The notes: a model not told the origin generated them from the sequence alone. A stretch of 26,135 nt of DNA from SKVR01 sp037441525 (GCA_037441525.1 JBBISA010000056.1:1-26135), one strand, 5' to 3'. Counted from the first letter of the stretch, positions 1 to 9,420 are shown. A program made the numbers and translations.

Positions 1-9
1 TTGGATACT

Positions 10-1980
10 TCATGAACACAAAGATACAAATAAGTGGCAAGAAGTAAATACCCTAATTCTGAAATATTCGGGGAAAAGATCAGAATTCCAGGTATTACCA
101 TCAAACCAGGCGATATCTTTTTCGGTAATTACCCAAGCTGTTTCAGGATTCTCTTCATAAATCCCAATAATTGTATTTCCGGGCAGTCCGTTGGTGGTGG
201 TAAATTGTTTCCAATGGCTGCCATCGAAACGAAAAAGGCCATAATACCGCGAACCTGCCCACAAATAGTGGCCGCTATGCACAATATCGACAAACTCATT
301 GAGTTGTTCAATACCGGTAAGAGGGCGCCATCTTTGCCGGTCGAAACGCATCAGGTTGGTGCCTCCAATCCATATCTGGCCATCGGGCGACTGGGCGATT
401 CCATAAACATTATGTTGGGTAATGCCATTTTCCTGGGTATGATGTTTCCATTGCAAATTGTCTGTTTCATCGGGATTGGCCAGCTGCAGCACACCCGAAA
501 TCTGCCCCAGGGCATCCTGTCTGTCTACACTGGCTCCGAACCACAAATTGCCATCCCGATCTGGAAATACCGATCTGGAGTCTATTCCCCACGAAACAAG
601 CGGATGCTGCTGCAAGTGCCAACGGTTATTCCTAAAATAGGCAGTGGCTGCCACCCCGCGATGGCTCCCGGCCACCCATAGGGTGCCTTTTTTTTTAATC
701 ACTAACCGAACCGGGGTGTCGATTAGCCCATCCATTGTGCTAAAGCAAAACCATTTTTCGTTTTTACTAAAAACCACACGGCCGTCAGAATCGATAAACC
801 AATTCTTGCCATCCGAATCGCGGGTCTGAAAATTTAATCTATTGTACCTCGTCCACCGGTCGCTATTATATCTTACTCTGAAAACATCTCCCTGAATACC
901 TGCTATCCAGATATAACCATCCTTCGACTCATGAAATATTACCCAGGATGAAAGTACTGGCAAAGTAGCCGATGAATAGGCTTCCAAACGACCCTGTGTG
1001 TTCACATAAAGTTTTCCAAGCCTGCCAATCCAAAGCGATCCGTCTGATACCTCCATAATATCAGTATGTAATACATCGCCCCCGAAAAACCCACTAAGCT
1101 TAATCTCCTCCTGGGTTTTACCATTAAATCTCAGAATACCACTCTCATAAAACCCATTGATAAGCCAAAACTCGCCGTTGCTATGTTTCAACATTCGACT
1201 GCGATTGGCAAGAGGGCTGCCATTTAATTGGCTGGTTACAGAAAATTGATGTACTATTTCGCCGGCAATTTCATACATTTTGAATCTTAAAAGCTTCCCA
1301 TCGTTGTTGCGGGAGAAAAAAACCCAAATCTGATCACCATCTTCAGAAAAGATTTGATCGATACGGCCAAAATTACGCTGAAATAGTATTTCGTCGGGCA
1401 ATATAAATATTTCGGCATTTGGGGCAATCCTTCTGAAATATTCAACCCTCGAAAGCACTGTAAAAACCGAAATTTCCTCTGATTTGCTGTAGATAATTGC
1501 ATCTTGCATTCCTGCCATCACACTGCCCCCCGGCAGTTCTGAAATGCATGTAGCTTGTATGTTTGTGGTGTCGTCTGCCAGAAATAGCTTTTGCCAGCGG
1601 CCATTGCTGAATTTCAGAAATCCGGCCTCGCTTCCGGCATATAACTCGCCGGTGGTAGTATTTAGCAGTGAACCTACCGGGAAATTCAGAAATGGCTCAT
1701 TAATGTGGCTGGTTTAGGTATAGCCGTCGTACTGCATAATACCCCGGTTGAGGCCAAACCACATATTCCCCTGGCTGTCGTCAGTAAGGCTTCGTACCCC
1801 TTTGGCCGATAGTATTTCCATAGCATGCCAGCGCCAGGGTTCGGAAAGGGGAGAAGATATGCTGGGGGTATTGGGTTGCTGGGCTGATAATGGCATGGCG
1901 GGGCAGAGACAAATTCCCAAAAGAATTTTTGCCATAAATAACAGAACATTAGTTCTTAGAACACGCCAATGAATGTACAT
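10..1980 (-). pseudogene. Two-component-regulator propeller (Reg_prop) sensor protein, interrupted by in-frame TAA
   Basis: A secreted or periplasmic beta-propeller sensor. The first 88 codons give a signal peptide (hydrophobic run ending PLSA-QQ) and the first blade, with the Reg_prop signature DSQGNMWFG followed by MQYDGYT. A TAA at 1714-1716 then interrupts the frame. The same frame stays open to a TGA at 10-12 and encodes further blades with motifs such as SKDGYIWIAG, DRDGNLWFG and SPDGQIWIGG. The reading frame matches on both sides of the stop, so the gene is one unit with a nonsense mutation. Start taken at 1980 (MYIHWR); 1935 (MAKILL) also gives a signal peptide. The last ~15 residues look unlike a propeller and overlap low-complexity DNA, so the 3' end may also be truncated. 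No kinase domain is visible in the window. Such propellers usually sense glycan fragments in polysaccharide-utilisation regulation, which would fit the GH2/kdu neighbours. Confidence 0.72.
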
Positions 1981-2348
1981 ACCAAAAAAAAGGTAAATAT
2001 GGAAGTTCAAATTTAGACTATTTTGCAGAACTTGGGCATTTGCCTGCATTATAAATCACCATGATGGAAGCGAAATCCAATGCACTGAGATTTGGTGATT
2101 ATCTCTTTAAACTGTACATTTGATTTTAACAATTAAAAACGAGACAAACCATATTATATAGCCCCGACTTAGAAACCAAGCGTGAACTTATTAGGCTGAA
2201 AGGTTTGAAAAAATCAGGATTTTAAATCAATATTGGTTATTTTTCATCCATTCCCTTCATCATCCTTTAGAAATAGCCAGATTTATACATCTTTCTAAAT
2301 AATAAAACCTTTTGTCAGCTTGATAATGGTAACCAATAGAATTAATTA
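1981..2348. other. Gene-free AT-rich spacer between two minus-strand genes
   Basis: About 370 bases lie between the start of the propeller gene and the end of the GH2 gene. The stretch is AT-rich and holds short ORFs only. It should contain the propeller gene's promoter, but I see no convincing TTTG / TAnnTTTG pair and no strong terminator hairpin after the GH2 gene. Confidence 0.5.
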
Positions 2349-5300
2349 TTAAAAGGGCTCAATCTTTACCCTGGCTTTATACACCTGCGTTTTTGCCCTG
2401 TACTTGTTGTACACCCAAAAGCTGGTGCAACCCACACCACTGGTGGCATAGTCATAATTGAACGTAATACCATCGAACGACATTAGCTGAAACGGATAAA
2501 GTGCCCTTGTAAGGTTATCGGTATCAAAGGATTGTGCGCTGTAGTTGAACAGGTTATCACCCGAAAACTTCAGCCCGTTGCCATGGCCATCTGAAAATTT
2601 CACCCAGCGGGTATCAGTTTTCAGTCCATGGTCCTGTGGGATGAGGTAAGGCACATATTCGTCTTTCAGGGTAGTATTGTAGATATTGATCTTTGCCCCC
2701 GTTTTCCTGTCGGGATAATTTTCGAAAGGCCCACGGCCATACCAGGTTATATTGCCGAACTGTTTGGGTAACACCATGGCTATGCCTGCCCTTGGAAGCC
2801 ATGCAGGCAGCTGACCCCAGGGTGTCAGGGTATGTTCAAGCTCAACATTGCCCAATCCATCCACATAATAGACAAAGAGATTATCAAACCCGGCCCCGAA
2901 ATGGGTGGTATAGGCCTGAACTTCAAATTCTATGGTTACCCTTTGGTCTTTGGTGGTTCCCAAAGTTACTTTCCCCGTTTTCCAGTTCAACTGATCGAGC
3001 CCGGCTGAAAACCATGTGTTGGACACCCCGTTGCCCATCCCTTCGTTGTATTTTAAATCGTTTGTCCTCCATCGAGGCCATGCATCCAGCTCGTTGGCAA
3101 TGGAAGCCCTCCAAAGGTTAGTTACGGGACCATCCTGCAAATATTCCTTCCCTTTAATGTTCATAGAAATCAACCGCCCTTTTACTTTAGAAAACTGGTA
3201 TTCAAATCCTTCCCCCGTTACCTTTATTACGTCTCCCTGTTCTGAAACAGAAAGGGCAGAAATGGAAGTAGGCTGCGAAGCCAATTGAGTGGCACGCCAT
3301 GGCAATTCAAGTTGCTCCCATGCCACCTCATGTCCTTTTTCAGCCCAGAGGGTTTTTTCTTTCAGGGCGAAAGAGAGCTCCAGACGGTACTCCACACCGG
3401 GCATTATCATTGGTTTTGTGAAAGGGATCCTAATGATCTCTGACTTCAGGGATGCCACATTGGCGGTTAAAGTTCCTTTCTGGATAGGCCGGTTATCAGC
3501 CCAGAGTGTCCATGAACCATCCAGTTCGCTGAGGTTGGTGAAATGGTGCCGGTTGGTAATTTTCACCAATCTATTATCAATACTTTCCCATTCTGCTTTC
3601 ATGGGTTGGGGCGATTTTTTAATCTGCCACATTTCGGGCTGCGGGGTGCGATCAGGCCAGATGTTGCCATAAGTGCGCCCTCCTATGCCCATACTGAAAA
3701 ATTCTCCTGCGTTGGTTTCCTCTTCGAAATCGAGCCACAGCAGCGATTGTGTTTTCAGCGATGGCTCATCGGCCAGCAATTCTTTCAGGTCAACAGCCCT
3801 ACCGAATATCCGAACCTTATCCACCCGCATGTTCACCAGGTAGCCGTCGTGCTCCTGGCCGTCCATCTCGGGATTTCGGCCTACGTTTACCTGGAACGGG
3901 AAGTTGCGGATGTTGCCGTTGCAAGCCTGTGAGCCCACCAATTTTTCATTGATATAGAGTTTCAGGTTTTCACCATCGTAAACAGCCACCAGGTTGTGCC
4001 AGTTGTTTTGCCAATTGGCAGGGAGTTTTATTTTGAGCGAATTACGTCGATTTGTTGTTACATAAAATTCCAGAGAATCGGGGGTGAACTGGTTCAACCC
4101 AAACTGGTGGCCTCCTTTAGTAAGTATGGTGCCGGTGCCGGTATAGCGACGCGGGAATATGCGTAGCGAAAGTGCCAGTTGATTAGAGGTAATATCGAGT
4201 GAAGGATGCCTGTAAACTTCCACCCAGTCGTCGTGGCCTGTAAGGTCGAGCACAGCATTTTCAAGGGTTGCACGCCCCATTATGGCGGTATTTATATTGT
4301 TTGGCGAGTGGTCGTTAAGCAACCTTACCGGAACCCTTATGCCGGGCGAAACAAAATCCCATATAGCACCTCCCGTAAGGCGCGGGTATTCATAAATCAG
4401 TTCCCAGTATTCGTCGAGCCCGCCCACGGCGTTGCCTGTGGCAGCAAGGTACTCATCCATAAAAGAAGGGCGGGGGTCTACGCTTTCGGGGGTTTGGGCA
4501 AACAGGGTTTTTAGCTCAAAAGGGGTCCCATAACGTGGCCCTACAATCTCTTCACATTGCATGGGGTTGGTGAAGGGGTTTTCGTCCTGGTTTCCACCAT
4601 ACATCCATGCGGGGCGGCTGGGATCGAGCCGGCGTCCTTCCCTTATCAGGGCACAAAGGTTTTCACCCCATCCACTTTCATTTCCGGCGCTCCAGATAAT
4701 TATGGATGGGTGGTTGCGGTCGCGCAGTACCATTTTCCGTACCCTGTCGAGATACATAGGCTGCCACTCTTCAAGGTTGGAAAGATACTCGGTGGCATGG
4801 GCCTCAACGCCTGCTTCATCGATCACATAAAGACCATACTGATCGGCCAGTTGCAGATATTCGATATTGGGCGGATAATGCGATGTACGCACACTGTTTA
4901 TGTTGAACTGCTTCATCAACTCAAAATCGCGCACAATGGTTTCCCTGTTCATGGTATTGCCCAGATCGGGATGCTGCATGTGGCTGTTAACAGCATTAAG
5001 CTTAACGGGCACACCATTTACCTGGATGGCCTGATGGAGCACCTCTACCTTTCTGAAACCTACATGGCTGTATAGAATGGATGTTACTTCATTTCCATTG
5101 AGCAGTTCAAGGGTAAGATGGTAAAGATTGGGTTTTTCGGCCGACCATTTAGCCGGGTTGGTTACTCCCACACTAAGATTCACCTTCGCCTCGCCATTGG
5201 CCGGAATAGTAACCTTTGATGAAACCACATCAACTACCTTAATTCCTTCTCTGTTATACAAAGTAGCCCTAACCTGGTAATCATTGGCAGCCGATTTTAA

Positions 5301-6116
5301 AAAGCCGGCAATATCAACATCTACGGTAAGTGTAGCATCCTGGTATTGAGCATCCAGGTCGGTTACAATATAATAATCTCTTATGTGAACTTTTGGCATG
5401 GCATACAGGTAAACATCACGGAAAATGCCACCCAGTCGCCACATATCCTGCGCTTCGAGGTAGGTGCCGTCGCACCACTGGAAGACTTTTACCGCCACAA
5501 GGTTTTCGCCGGGCTTTACAAAGGATGTTATGTCGTATTCCGATGGTTCAAATGCTCCCTGGTTATACCCCACCTCTTTGCCATTTACCCATACCATACT
5601 TGCCGAGCGGATGCCTTCAAAACGCAGGTAAACCTGCTGGCCATCCCAATGCTCAGGAATGGAAATGGTTTTGCGGTACGATCCCACCGGGTTCCATTCT
5701 CTGGGAATTAATGGTGGGTTCGATTTGAAGGGGTGTGCAATATTCCTGAATTTGGGGTGCCCATAACCCTGCATTTGCCAGTTCAATGGCACAGGTATCT
5801 GGTCCCAGCTGCTTTCATCAAAATCTTTTCTGTAAAATTTTTCAGGCGATTCTTCAGGGGTTTCGGCATAATGGAACTTCCAGGGACCGTTCAGCGACTG
5901 GTAGCCTGGCGAAAGGCTCCAATCGTTCTTCAGGGCATCATCCACCGAGTTGAAATTTACCATTGGGGTATGACCTGCCACCTGGTTTATTTCGAAAATT
6001 GCAGGGTTTTCAATAAAGTGGTAATAGTTTTCAGTGAAGGAGGGTGTCTTGGTTTGGCAGCTTGTTGCTATGGTTAATGCAGCAATTATCAGCAGATAAA
6101 AGTTCTGGTGTTTCAT
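2349..6116 (-). CDS. GH2 beta-galactosidase-like lipoprotein with inserted LamG/concanavalin-like domain
   Basis: Glycoside hydrolase family 2 enzyme of 1255 residues, expected to cleave beta-galactoside or related glycosides at the outer membrane or in the periplasm. The N-terminus is a lipoprotein signal with lipobox TSC (Cys20). Domains in order: sugar-binding jelly roll (about 70-240), Ig-like domain (250-355), TIM barrel (360-600 and 815-840), Ig-like domain (845-940), and a C-terminal beta-galactosidase small-chain-like domain (950-1255, with WYGRGPFENYPDRKTG). Acid/base is Glu480 in SAGNESGWGEN and nucleophile Glu555 in SFMDEYLAATGN; Glu438 and His440 match the LacZ metal ligands. About 190 residues (605-795) resembling a LamG lectin fold sit between the barrel segments GGAIWDFVSPG and WPDRTPQPEMW. 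The usual NRHE motif reads NSHM (377-380), so substrate preference may differ from lactose. It is divergent from lacI/kdu, suggesting action on a uronate-containing glycan. Confidence 0.88.
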   Translation of the reverse strand: MKHQNFYLLIIAALTIATSCQTKTPSFTENYYHFIENPAIFEINQVAGHTPMVNFNSVDDALKNDWSLSPGYQSLNGPWKFHYAETPEESPEKFYRKDFDESSWDQIPVPLNWQMQGYGHPKFRNIAHPFKSNPPLIPREWNPVGSYRKTISIPEHWDGQQVYLRFEGIRSASMVWVNGKEVGYNQGAFEPSEYDITSFVKPGENLVAVKVFQWCDGTYLEAQDMWRLGGIFRDVYLYAMPKVHIRDYYIVTDLDAQYQDATLTVDVDIAGFLKSAANDYQVRATLYNREGIKVVDVVSSKVTIPANGEAKVNLSVGVTNPAKWSAEKPNLYHLTLELLNGNEVTSILYSHVGFRKVEVLHQAIQVNGVPVKLNAVNSHMQHPDLGNTMNRETIVRDFELMKQFNINSVRTSHYPPNIEYLQLADQYGLYVIDEAGVEAHATEYLSNLEEWQPMYLDRVRKMVLRDRNHPSIIIWSAGNESGWGENLCALIREGRRLDPSRPAWMYGGNQDENPFTNPMQCEEIVGPRYGTPFELKTLFAQTPESVDPRPSFMDEYLAATGNAVGGLDEYWELIYEYPRLTGGAIWDFVSPGIRVPVRLLNDHSPNNINTAIMGRATLENAVLDLTGHDDWVEVYRHPSLDITSNQLALSLRIFPRRYTGTGTILTKGGHQFGLNQFTPDSLEFYVTTNRRNSLKIKLPANWQNNWHNLVAVYDGENLKLYINEKLVGSQACNGNIRNFPFQVNVGRNPEMDGQEHDGYLVNMRVDKVRIFGRAVDLKELLADEPSLKTQSLLWLDFEEETNAGEFFSMGIGGRTYGNIWPDRTPQPEMWQIKKSPQPMKAEWESIDNRLVKITNRHHFTNLSELDGSWTLWADNRPIQKGTLTANVASLKSEIIRIPFTKPMIMPGVEYRLELSFALKEKTLWAEKGHEVAWEQLELPWRATQLASQPTSISALSVSEQGDVIKVTGEGFEYQFSKVKGRLISMNIKGKEYLQDGPVTNLWRASIANELDAWPRWRTNDLKYNEGMGNGVSNTWFSAGLDQLNWKTGKVTLGTTKDQRVTIEFEVQAYTTHFGAGFDNLFVYYVDGLGNVELEHTLTPWGQLPAWLPRAGIAMVLPKQFGNITWYGRGPFENYPDRKTGAKINIYNTTLKDEYVPYLIPQDHGLKTDTRWVKFSDGHGNGLKFSGDNLFNYSAQSFDTDNLTRALYPFQLMSFDGITFNYDYATSGVGCTSFWVYNKYRAKTQVYKARVKIEPF

Positions 6117-6459
6117 TTTGCCCTGGGTTTGGATTTTATTAAATTATATTAACAGGCAAATATAAGATTTGCAGGGAATGAAAATCAAATTTTCGTTTTC
6201 GATAGTTTGAAAAAAGATTATGCAGGTTTATTTATGGAATAATGTAATCATCCCGAAGCGTTAAAACCGATATACTTGTATTGAGCTCACGCCAAAATAA
6301 TGATCATTTTCCCTACCAAACCATAAAAAAATCACGATAATCAGTATCAGCGTCATCAGTGTTCCATCTTAAATTGGCCTGGCAAAAGGACAGCGGAACA
6401 TACTTTTATTGAGTTATTCTGTGCTTATAACCACCCCCGGGTTTTATAATAATCATTTC
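6117..6459. other. Divergent GH2/lacI intergenic region
   Basis: Roughly 340 bases without a gene. The left end carries the GH2 promoter. The middle (6331-6370) contains short iterated ATCAG/GTCATCAG words that look like a decayed low-complexity intergenic repeat. The right end leads into the lacI operator and promoter. No ORF here looks coding. Confidence 0.5.
6157..6189 (-). promoter_or_regulatory. Bacteroidota-type promoter for the GH2 gene
   Basis: On the minus strand TTTG (6186-6189) is followed after 21 bases by TATATTTG (6157-6164), a near-ideal match to the Bacteroidota -33 TTTG / -7 TAnnTTTG promoter. It lies about 40 bases upstream of the GH2 start codon. No copy of the LacI palindrome overlaps it. 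Confidence 0.6.
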
Positions 6460-6475
6460 ATACAATCGATTGTAT
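6460..6475. promoter_or_regulatory. LacI-family operator, copy 1 (perfect 16-bp palindrome)
   Basis: ATACAATCGATTGTAT is a perfect 16-base palindrome with the central CG typical of LacI-family operators. It ends 9 bases before the putative -7 box of lacI and so would overlap the -33 region, an arrangement expected for autorepression. The identical sequence recurs before kduI. Confidence 0.85.
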
Positions 6476-6484
6476 AAAAAAATG

Positions 6485-6492
6485 TACTTTTG
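6485..6492 (+). promoter_or_regulatory. -7 box of the lacI promoter
   Basis: TACTTTTG fits TAnnTTTG and lies 25 bases before the GTG start. The -33 region would fall in or at the edge of the palindromic operator. Confidence 0.5.
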
Positions 6493-6517
6493 ATTTCTGT
6501 AAAAAAATGATACCAGG

Positions 6518-7552
6518 GTGGCAAAGAGAAAATATACCATTGCCGATATTGCGCGGGAGTTAAATACTTCATCATCAACCATATCGCGTGCTTTGCAGGA
6601 TAGCCCGCGCATTAGTCTTAAAATGCGGCAGGCAGCCCAGGCCCTTGCCCGTGAGCACAACTATGAGCCCGATTTCAGGGCATCGAACCTGCGCAAGGGA
6701 ACCGGAAGAACCATTGGAGTGCTTGTACCCAAACTCGATCGCCATTACTTCTCAACCGTACTTAGTGGCATTGACGAAGTGGCCACATCTGTTGGTTACA
6801 GTGTGCTGGTCTGCCAGTCGTTCGAATCGTACGAAAAAGAAACCCAACTGGTTAAGAATCTTATGAATGGAAGGGTCGACGGACTGATTGCTTCCATTTC
6901 CATCGAAACCAGCAATGTAAAACATTTTGAGCAGATGGTGAACAGGGGAGTGCCACTGGTTTTTTTCGACAGGGTGGTGGAATCGATGAAGGTGAGCAAG
7001 ATCATTTCCGACGATTACCAGGGGGCGTGTATGGCCATGGAGCATCTAATTGAAAATGGCTGCCGCAGAATTGTCCACTTTTCTGGTCCGCAGCACCTTA
7101 ATGTGTACCGCGAACGCACACGCGGCTACCTCGATACCCTGAAGCGGTATGGAATAGGACATGATGAAACACTTCTCTTCCAGAACACAATTACACGGCA
7201 GGCAGGGTATGATGCCATGGCAAAGATTGCATCAATGAACCCTCCTCCCGATGCCATCTTTTCATCGGGCGATTATTCGGCCCTGGGGGCAATGTTATTT
7301 GCCCGTGAACAAGGTGTCAGGGTTCCCGATGATATTTCCATTACCGGCTTTGCCAATGAGCCGTGGGATTCTTTCTTCGACCCTCCGCTAACATCCATCG
7401 ACCAGCATGCCTATGAAACAGGAAAGCAGGCGGCTACATTACTGCTTCAACAACTTGAAAGCAGTCATAATTACTATGTTCCCCGAACTGTGGTTATGAC
7501 TCCCGACCTTATCATTCGCAAATCATCGCTCAAGCAATCTAAAACACTTTAA
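6518..7552 (+). CDS. LacI-family transcriptional regulator
   Basis: A 344-residue repressor-type regulator of the LacI/GalR family. The N-terminal helix-turn-helix reads YTIADIARELNTSSSTISRAL (residues 6-26), followed by the hinge region (NLRKGTGRTIGVLVP) and a periplasmic-binding-protein-like effector domain (about 60-335, with DGLIAS, FFDRV, FSSGDYSALGAM and DISITGFANEPW). The start is GTG at 6518: an in-frame TGA at 6491 excludes anything upstream, and the ATG at 6507 is in another frame. The gene is preceded by a perfect palindrome, and the same palindrome precedes kduI, so it probably controls itself and the kdu genes. The effector is most likely a uronate-derived sugar acid, inferred from the regulated genes. 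Confidence 0.93.
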   Translation: MAKRKYTIADIARELNTSSSTISRALQDSPRISLKMRQAAQALAREHNYEPDFRASNLRKGTGRTIGVLVPKLDRHYFSTVLSGIDEVATSVGYSVLVCQSFESYEKETQLVKNLMNGRVDGLIASISIETSNVKHFEQMVNRGVPLVFFDRVVESMKVSKIISDDYQGACMAMEHLIENGCRRIVHFSGPQHLNVYRERTRGYLDTLKRYGIGHDETLLFQNTITRQAGYDAMAKIASMNPPPDAIFSSGDYSALGAMLFAREQGVRVPDDISITGFANEPWDSFFDPPLTSIDQHAYETGKQAATLLLQQLESSHNYYVPRTVVMTPDLIIRKSSLKQSKTL

Positions 7553-7578
7553 ATAAAGACCACTCATGTGTAGTAGTG

Positions 7579-7594
7579 ATACAATCGATTGTAT
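7579..7594. promoter_or_regulatory. LacI-family operator, copy 2, before kduI
   Basis: The same perfect palindrome ATACAATCGATTGTAT as at 6460-6475, placed 26 bases upstream of the kduI ATG. No clear TAnnTTTG box is seen between it and the start codon. The operator could block initiation or elongation of the kduI-kduD transcript. Confidence 0.85.
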
Positions 7595-7620
7595 TAAGTG
7601 TTAACCCAAAATATTATGTT

Positions 7621-8457
7621 ATGAACTATTCTGTAAGATATGCCACCCACCCACGCGATTTCGTAAATTATGATACTGCAAGAATCCGTGAAGAATTCGT
7701 GGTAAGCGACATTTTTGTTGCCAATGAGATTAACCTGGTTTATTCAATGTACGACAGGTATATTGTTGGCGGGGCACTTCCGGTTAATAAACCCCTTAAG
7801 CTCGAAGCCATCGATCCCATAAAGGCCGATCATTTTCTGCACCGGCGCGAAATGGGTGTGATCAACGTGGGTGGCACCGGTAATATTACTGTTGATGGTA
7901 CCACCTATGAAATGAAGTACAAGGAAGCCCTATAGATTGGTATGGGCGACAAAAATGTAAGCTTGGCCAGTCTCGATGCAACGAAACCGGCTCATTTCTA
8001 CATCAACAGCGCCCCGGCCCATAATGCCTACCCCGACCGGCATGTTACCCTTGCCGATGCCCAGAGTGTGGAAATGGGTTCGCTGGAAACATCCAACGCC
8101 CGTACTATTAATAAGTTGCTGGTTAATCAGGTTCTGCCTACCTGCCAGTTGCAAATGGGAGTGACCATCCTGAAACCGGGCAGTGTGTGGAACACCATGC
8201 CTCCCCACGTACATTCGCGCCGCATGGAAGCTTATTTCTATTTCGAAGTGCCCGAAAATCAGGCTGTTTGTCACTTTATGGGCCAACCCCATGAAACCCG
8301 TTGCATCTGGTTGAAGAATCATGATGCTGTATTGTCACCTTCATGGTCTATCCATGCTGCCGCAGGTACATCGAACTACATTTTTATCTGGGGTATGGCC
8401 GGCGAAAATCTTGATTATAGCGATATGGATATGGCGAGTATTTCAGATATCAGGTAG
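7621..8457 (+). pseudogene. kduI: 5-keto-4-deoxyuronate isomerase (4-deoxy-L-threo-5-hexosulose-uronate ketol-isomerase), interrupted by in-frame TAG
   Basis: KduI converts 5-keto-4-deoxyuronate (DKI), from unsaturated uronates released by polysaccharide lyases, to 2,5-diketo-3-deoxygluconate. Counting the stop as a residue, the frame is 278 codons long, the length of Escherichia coli KduI. The zinc ligands fall on the E. coli numbers His196, His198, Glu203 and His245 (MPPHVHSRRME and SPSWSIH). Codon 105 is TAG (7933-7935) within KEAL-stop-IGMGDK, where the family normally has Tyr, so one base change from TAC or TAT explains it. An ATG six bases after the stop (codon 108) could restart a fragment with the whole metal site but lacking the N-terminal cupin half. 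The product is probably inactive unless the stop is read through or is a sequencing error. It lies between lacI and kduD, 97 bases before kduD. Confidence 0.88.
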
Positions 8458-8554
8458 CCTGCTTGAGAACTGGTTCCAGATGATTATTAACCCGATATTC
8501 AGTTCCCTATCCCTAATTCCCAATCCCTTAATTAAAAATTATAATCATAGAATT

Positions 8555-9349
8555 ATGTCATTACAACTATTTGATCTTAAAGGAAAAGCCGCCCTTCTCA
8601 CAGGAGCTACCCACGGCCTGGGAATGGCTATGGCCAAAGGGCTGGCCGCTGCTGGCGCCCGTATTGTAATCAACGACCGCCTGCCCGAACGTGCCCACGC
8701 TGCCGTTGAAGAATATCGCAGCGCCGGGGTTGATGCCTGGGGATATGTTTTCGATGTAACTGACGAAGCAGCTGTTAACGAGCAGATCGACCGTATCGAA
8801 AAAGAAGTTGCCCCGCTTGATATCCTGGTCAATAACGCGGGTATCATCAAAAGAATTCCCATCCTGGATATGGAAGCCAGAGATTTCAGGGAGGTGATTG
8901 ATGTTGACCTTGTAGGGCCATTTATAGTTGGGAGGAAATTTGCTTCCAGCGTTGTGAAACGCAAAGCCAAAGGCAAGATCATTAACATCTGCTCCATGAT
9001 GAGTGAGCTGGGCCGCAATTCGGTATCGGCCTATGCCGCCGCCAAAGGGGGGCTGAAAATGCTCACCCGCAGCATGGCTACCGAATGGGCAAAGTATAAC
9101 ATCCAGACAAATGGCATCGGACCGGGCTATTTTGCCACCTCGCAAACTGCTCCAATCAGGGTTGGAGGCCATCCTTTCAAAGATTTCATTGTAAACCGAA
9201 CCCCCCAGGGGCGTTGGGGCGAACCCGAAGAACTACAGGGTGCCGCCATTTTTCTGGCATCGCAGGCATCCGACTTTGTAAATGGGCATATTCTTTATGT
9301 GGATGGCGGTATTCTGGCAACCATCGGGAAGCCCTACGGCGAAGAGTGA
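8555..9349 (+). CDS. kduD: 2-dehydro-3-deoxy-D-gluconate 5-dehydrogenase (short-chain dehydrogenase)
   Basis: NAD(P)-dependent reductase following KduI: it reduces 2,5-diketo-3-deoxygluconate to 2-keto-3-deoxygluconate in the cytoplasm. The 264-residue protein is a classical short-chain dehydrogenase: cofactor motif TGATHGLG near residue 16, NNAG near 92, catalytic Ser in the ICSMMSELG region and YAAAKGG (Tyr-x-x-x-Lys). The C-terminus ends in HILYVDGGILATIGKP, typical of KduD. Start chosen at ATG 8555 (MSLQLFDLKGK), since the ORF upstream overlaps the end of kduI in another frame and looks non-coding. It probably shares the kduI transcript and its LacI operator. The gene is intact, unlike kduI. 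Confidence 0.93.
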   Translation: MSLQLFDLKGKAALLTGATHGLGMAMAKGLAAAGARIVINDRLPERAHAAVEEYRSAGVDAWGYVFDVTDEAAVNEQIDRIEKEVAPLDILVNNAGIIKRIPILDMEARDFREVIDVDLVGPFIVGRKFASSVVKRKAKGKIINICSMMSELGRNSVSAYAAAKGGLKMLTRSMATEWAKYNIQTNGIGPGYFATSQTAPIRVGGHPFKDFIVNRTPQGRWGEPEELQGAAIFLASQASDFVNGHILYVDGGILATIGKPYGEE

Positions 9350-9377
9350 TGAAAGAGGGCAGATGACAGAAGGTAGA

Positions 9378-9420
9378 TTTTAGAGATGAGATTTCAGAGA
9401 TAAGAGTTTAGAGATTAGAT
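9378..9420 (+). repeat. Three degenerate 14-15 base purine-rich tandem units
   Basis: Three successive units of the type TTTAGAGATNAGA are visible (9378-9391, 9392-9406, 9407-9420), each slightly different. This kind of iterated AGAGAT text looks like a decayed low-complexity intergenic repeat. No coding or regulatory role is evident. Confidence 0.55.

Noticed and set aside
1686..1949. Minus-strand ORF of 87 residues overlapping the propeller gene start
   Set aside because: It is a frame shadow; the other frame carries the signal peptide and the Reg_prop motif.
6507..6517. ATG at 6507 as the lacI start
   Set aside because: It is in another frame from the LacI protein; the in-frame TGA at 6491 leaves GTG 6518 as the start.
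8321..8554. N-terminal extension of KduD back to 8321
   Set aside because: It overlaps the end of kduI in another frame and would add 78 non-conserved residues before a normal SDR start.
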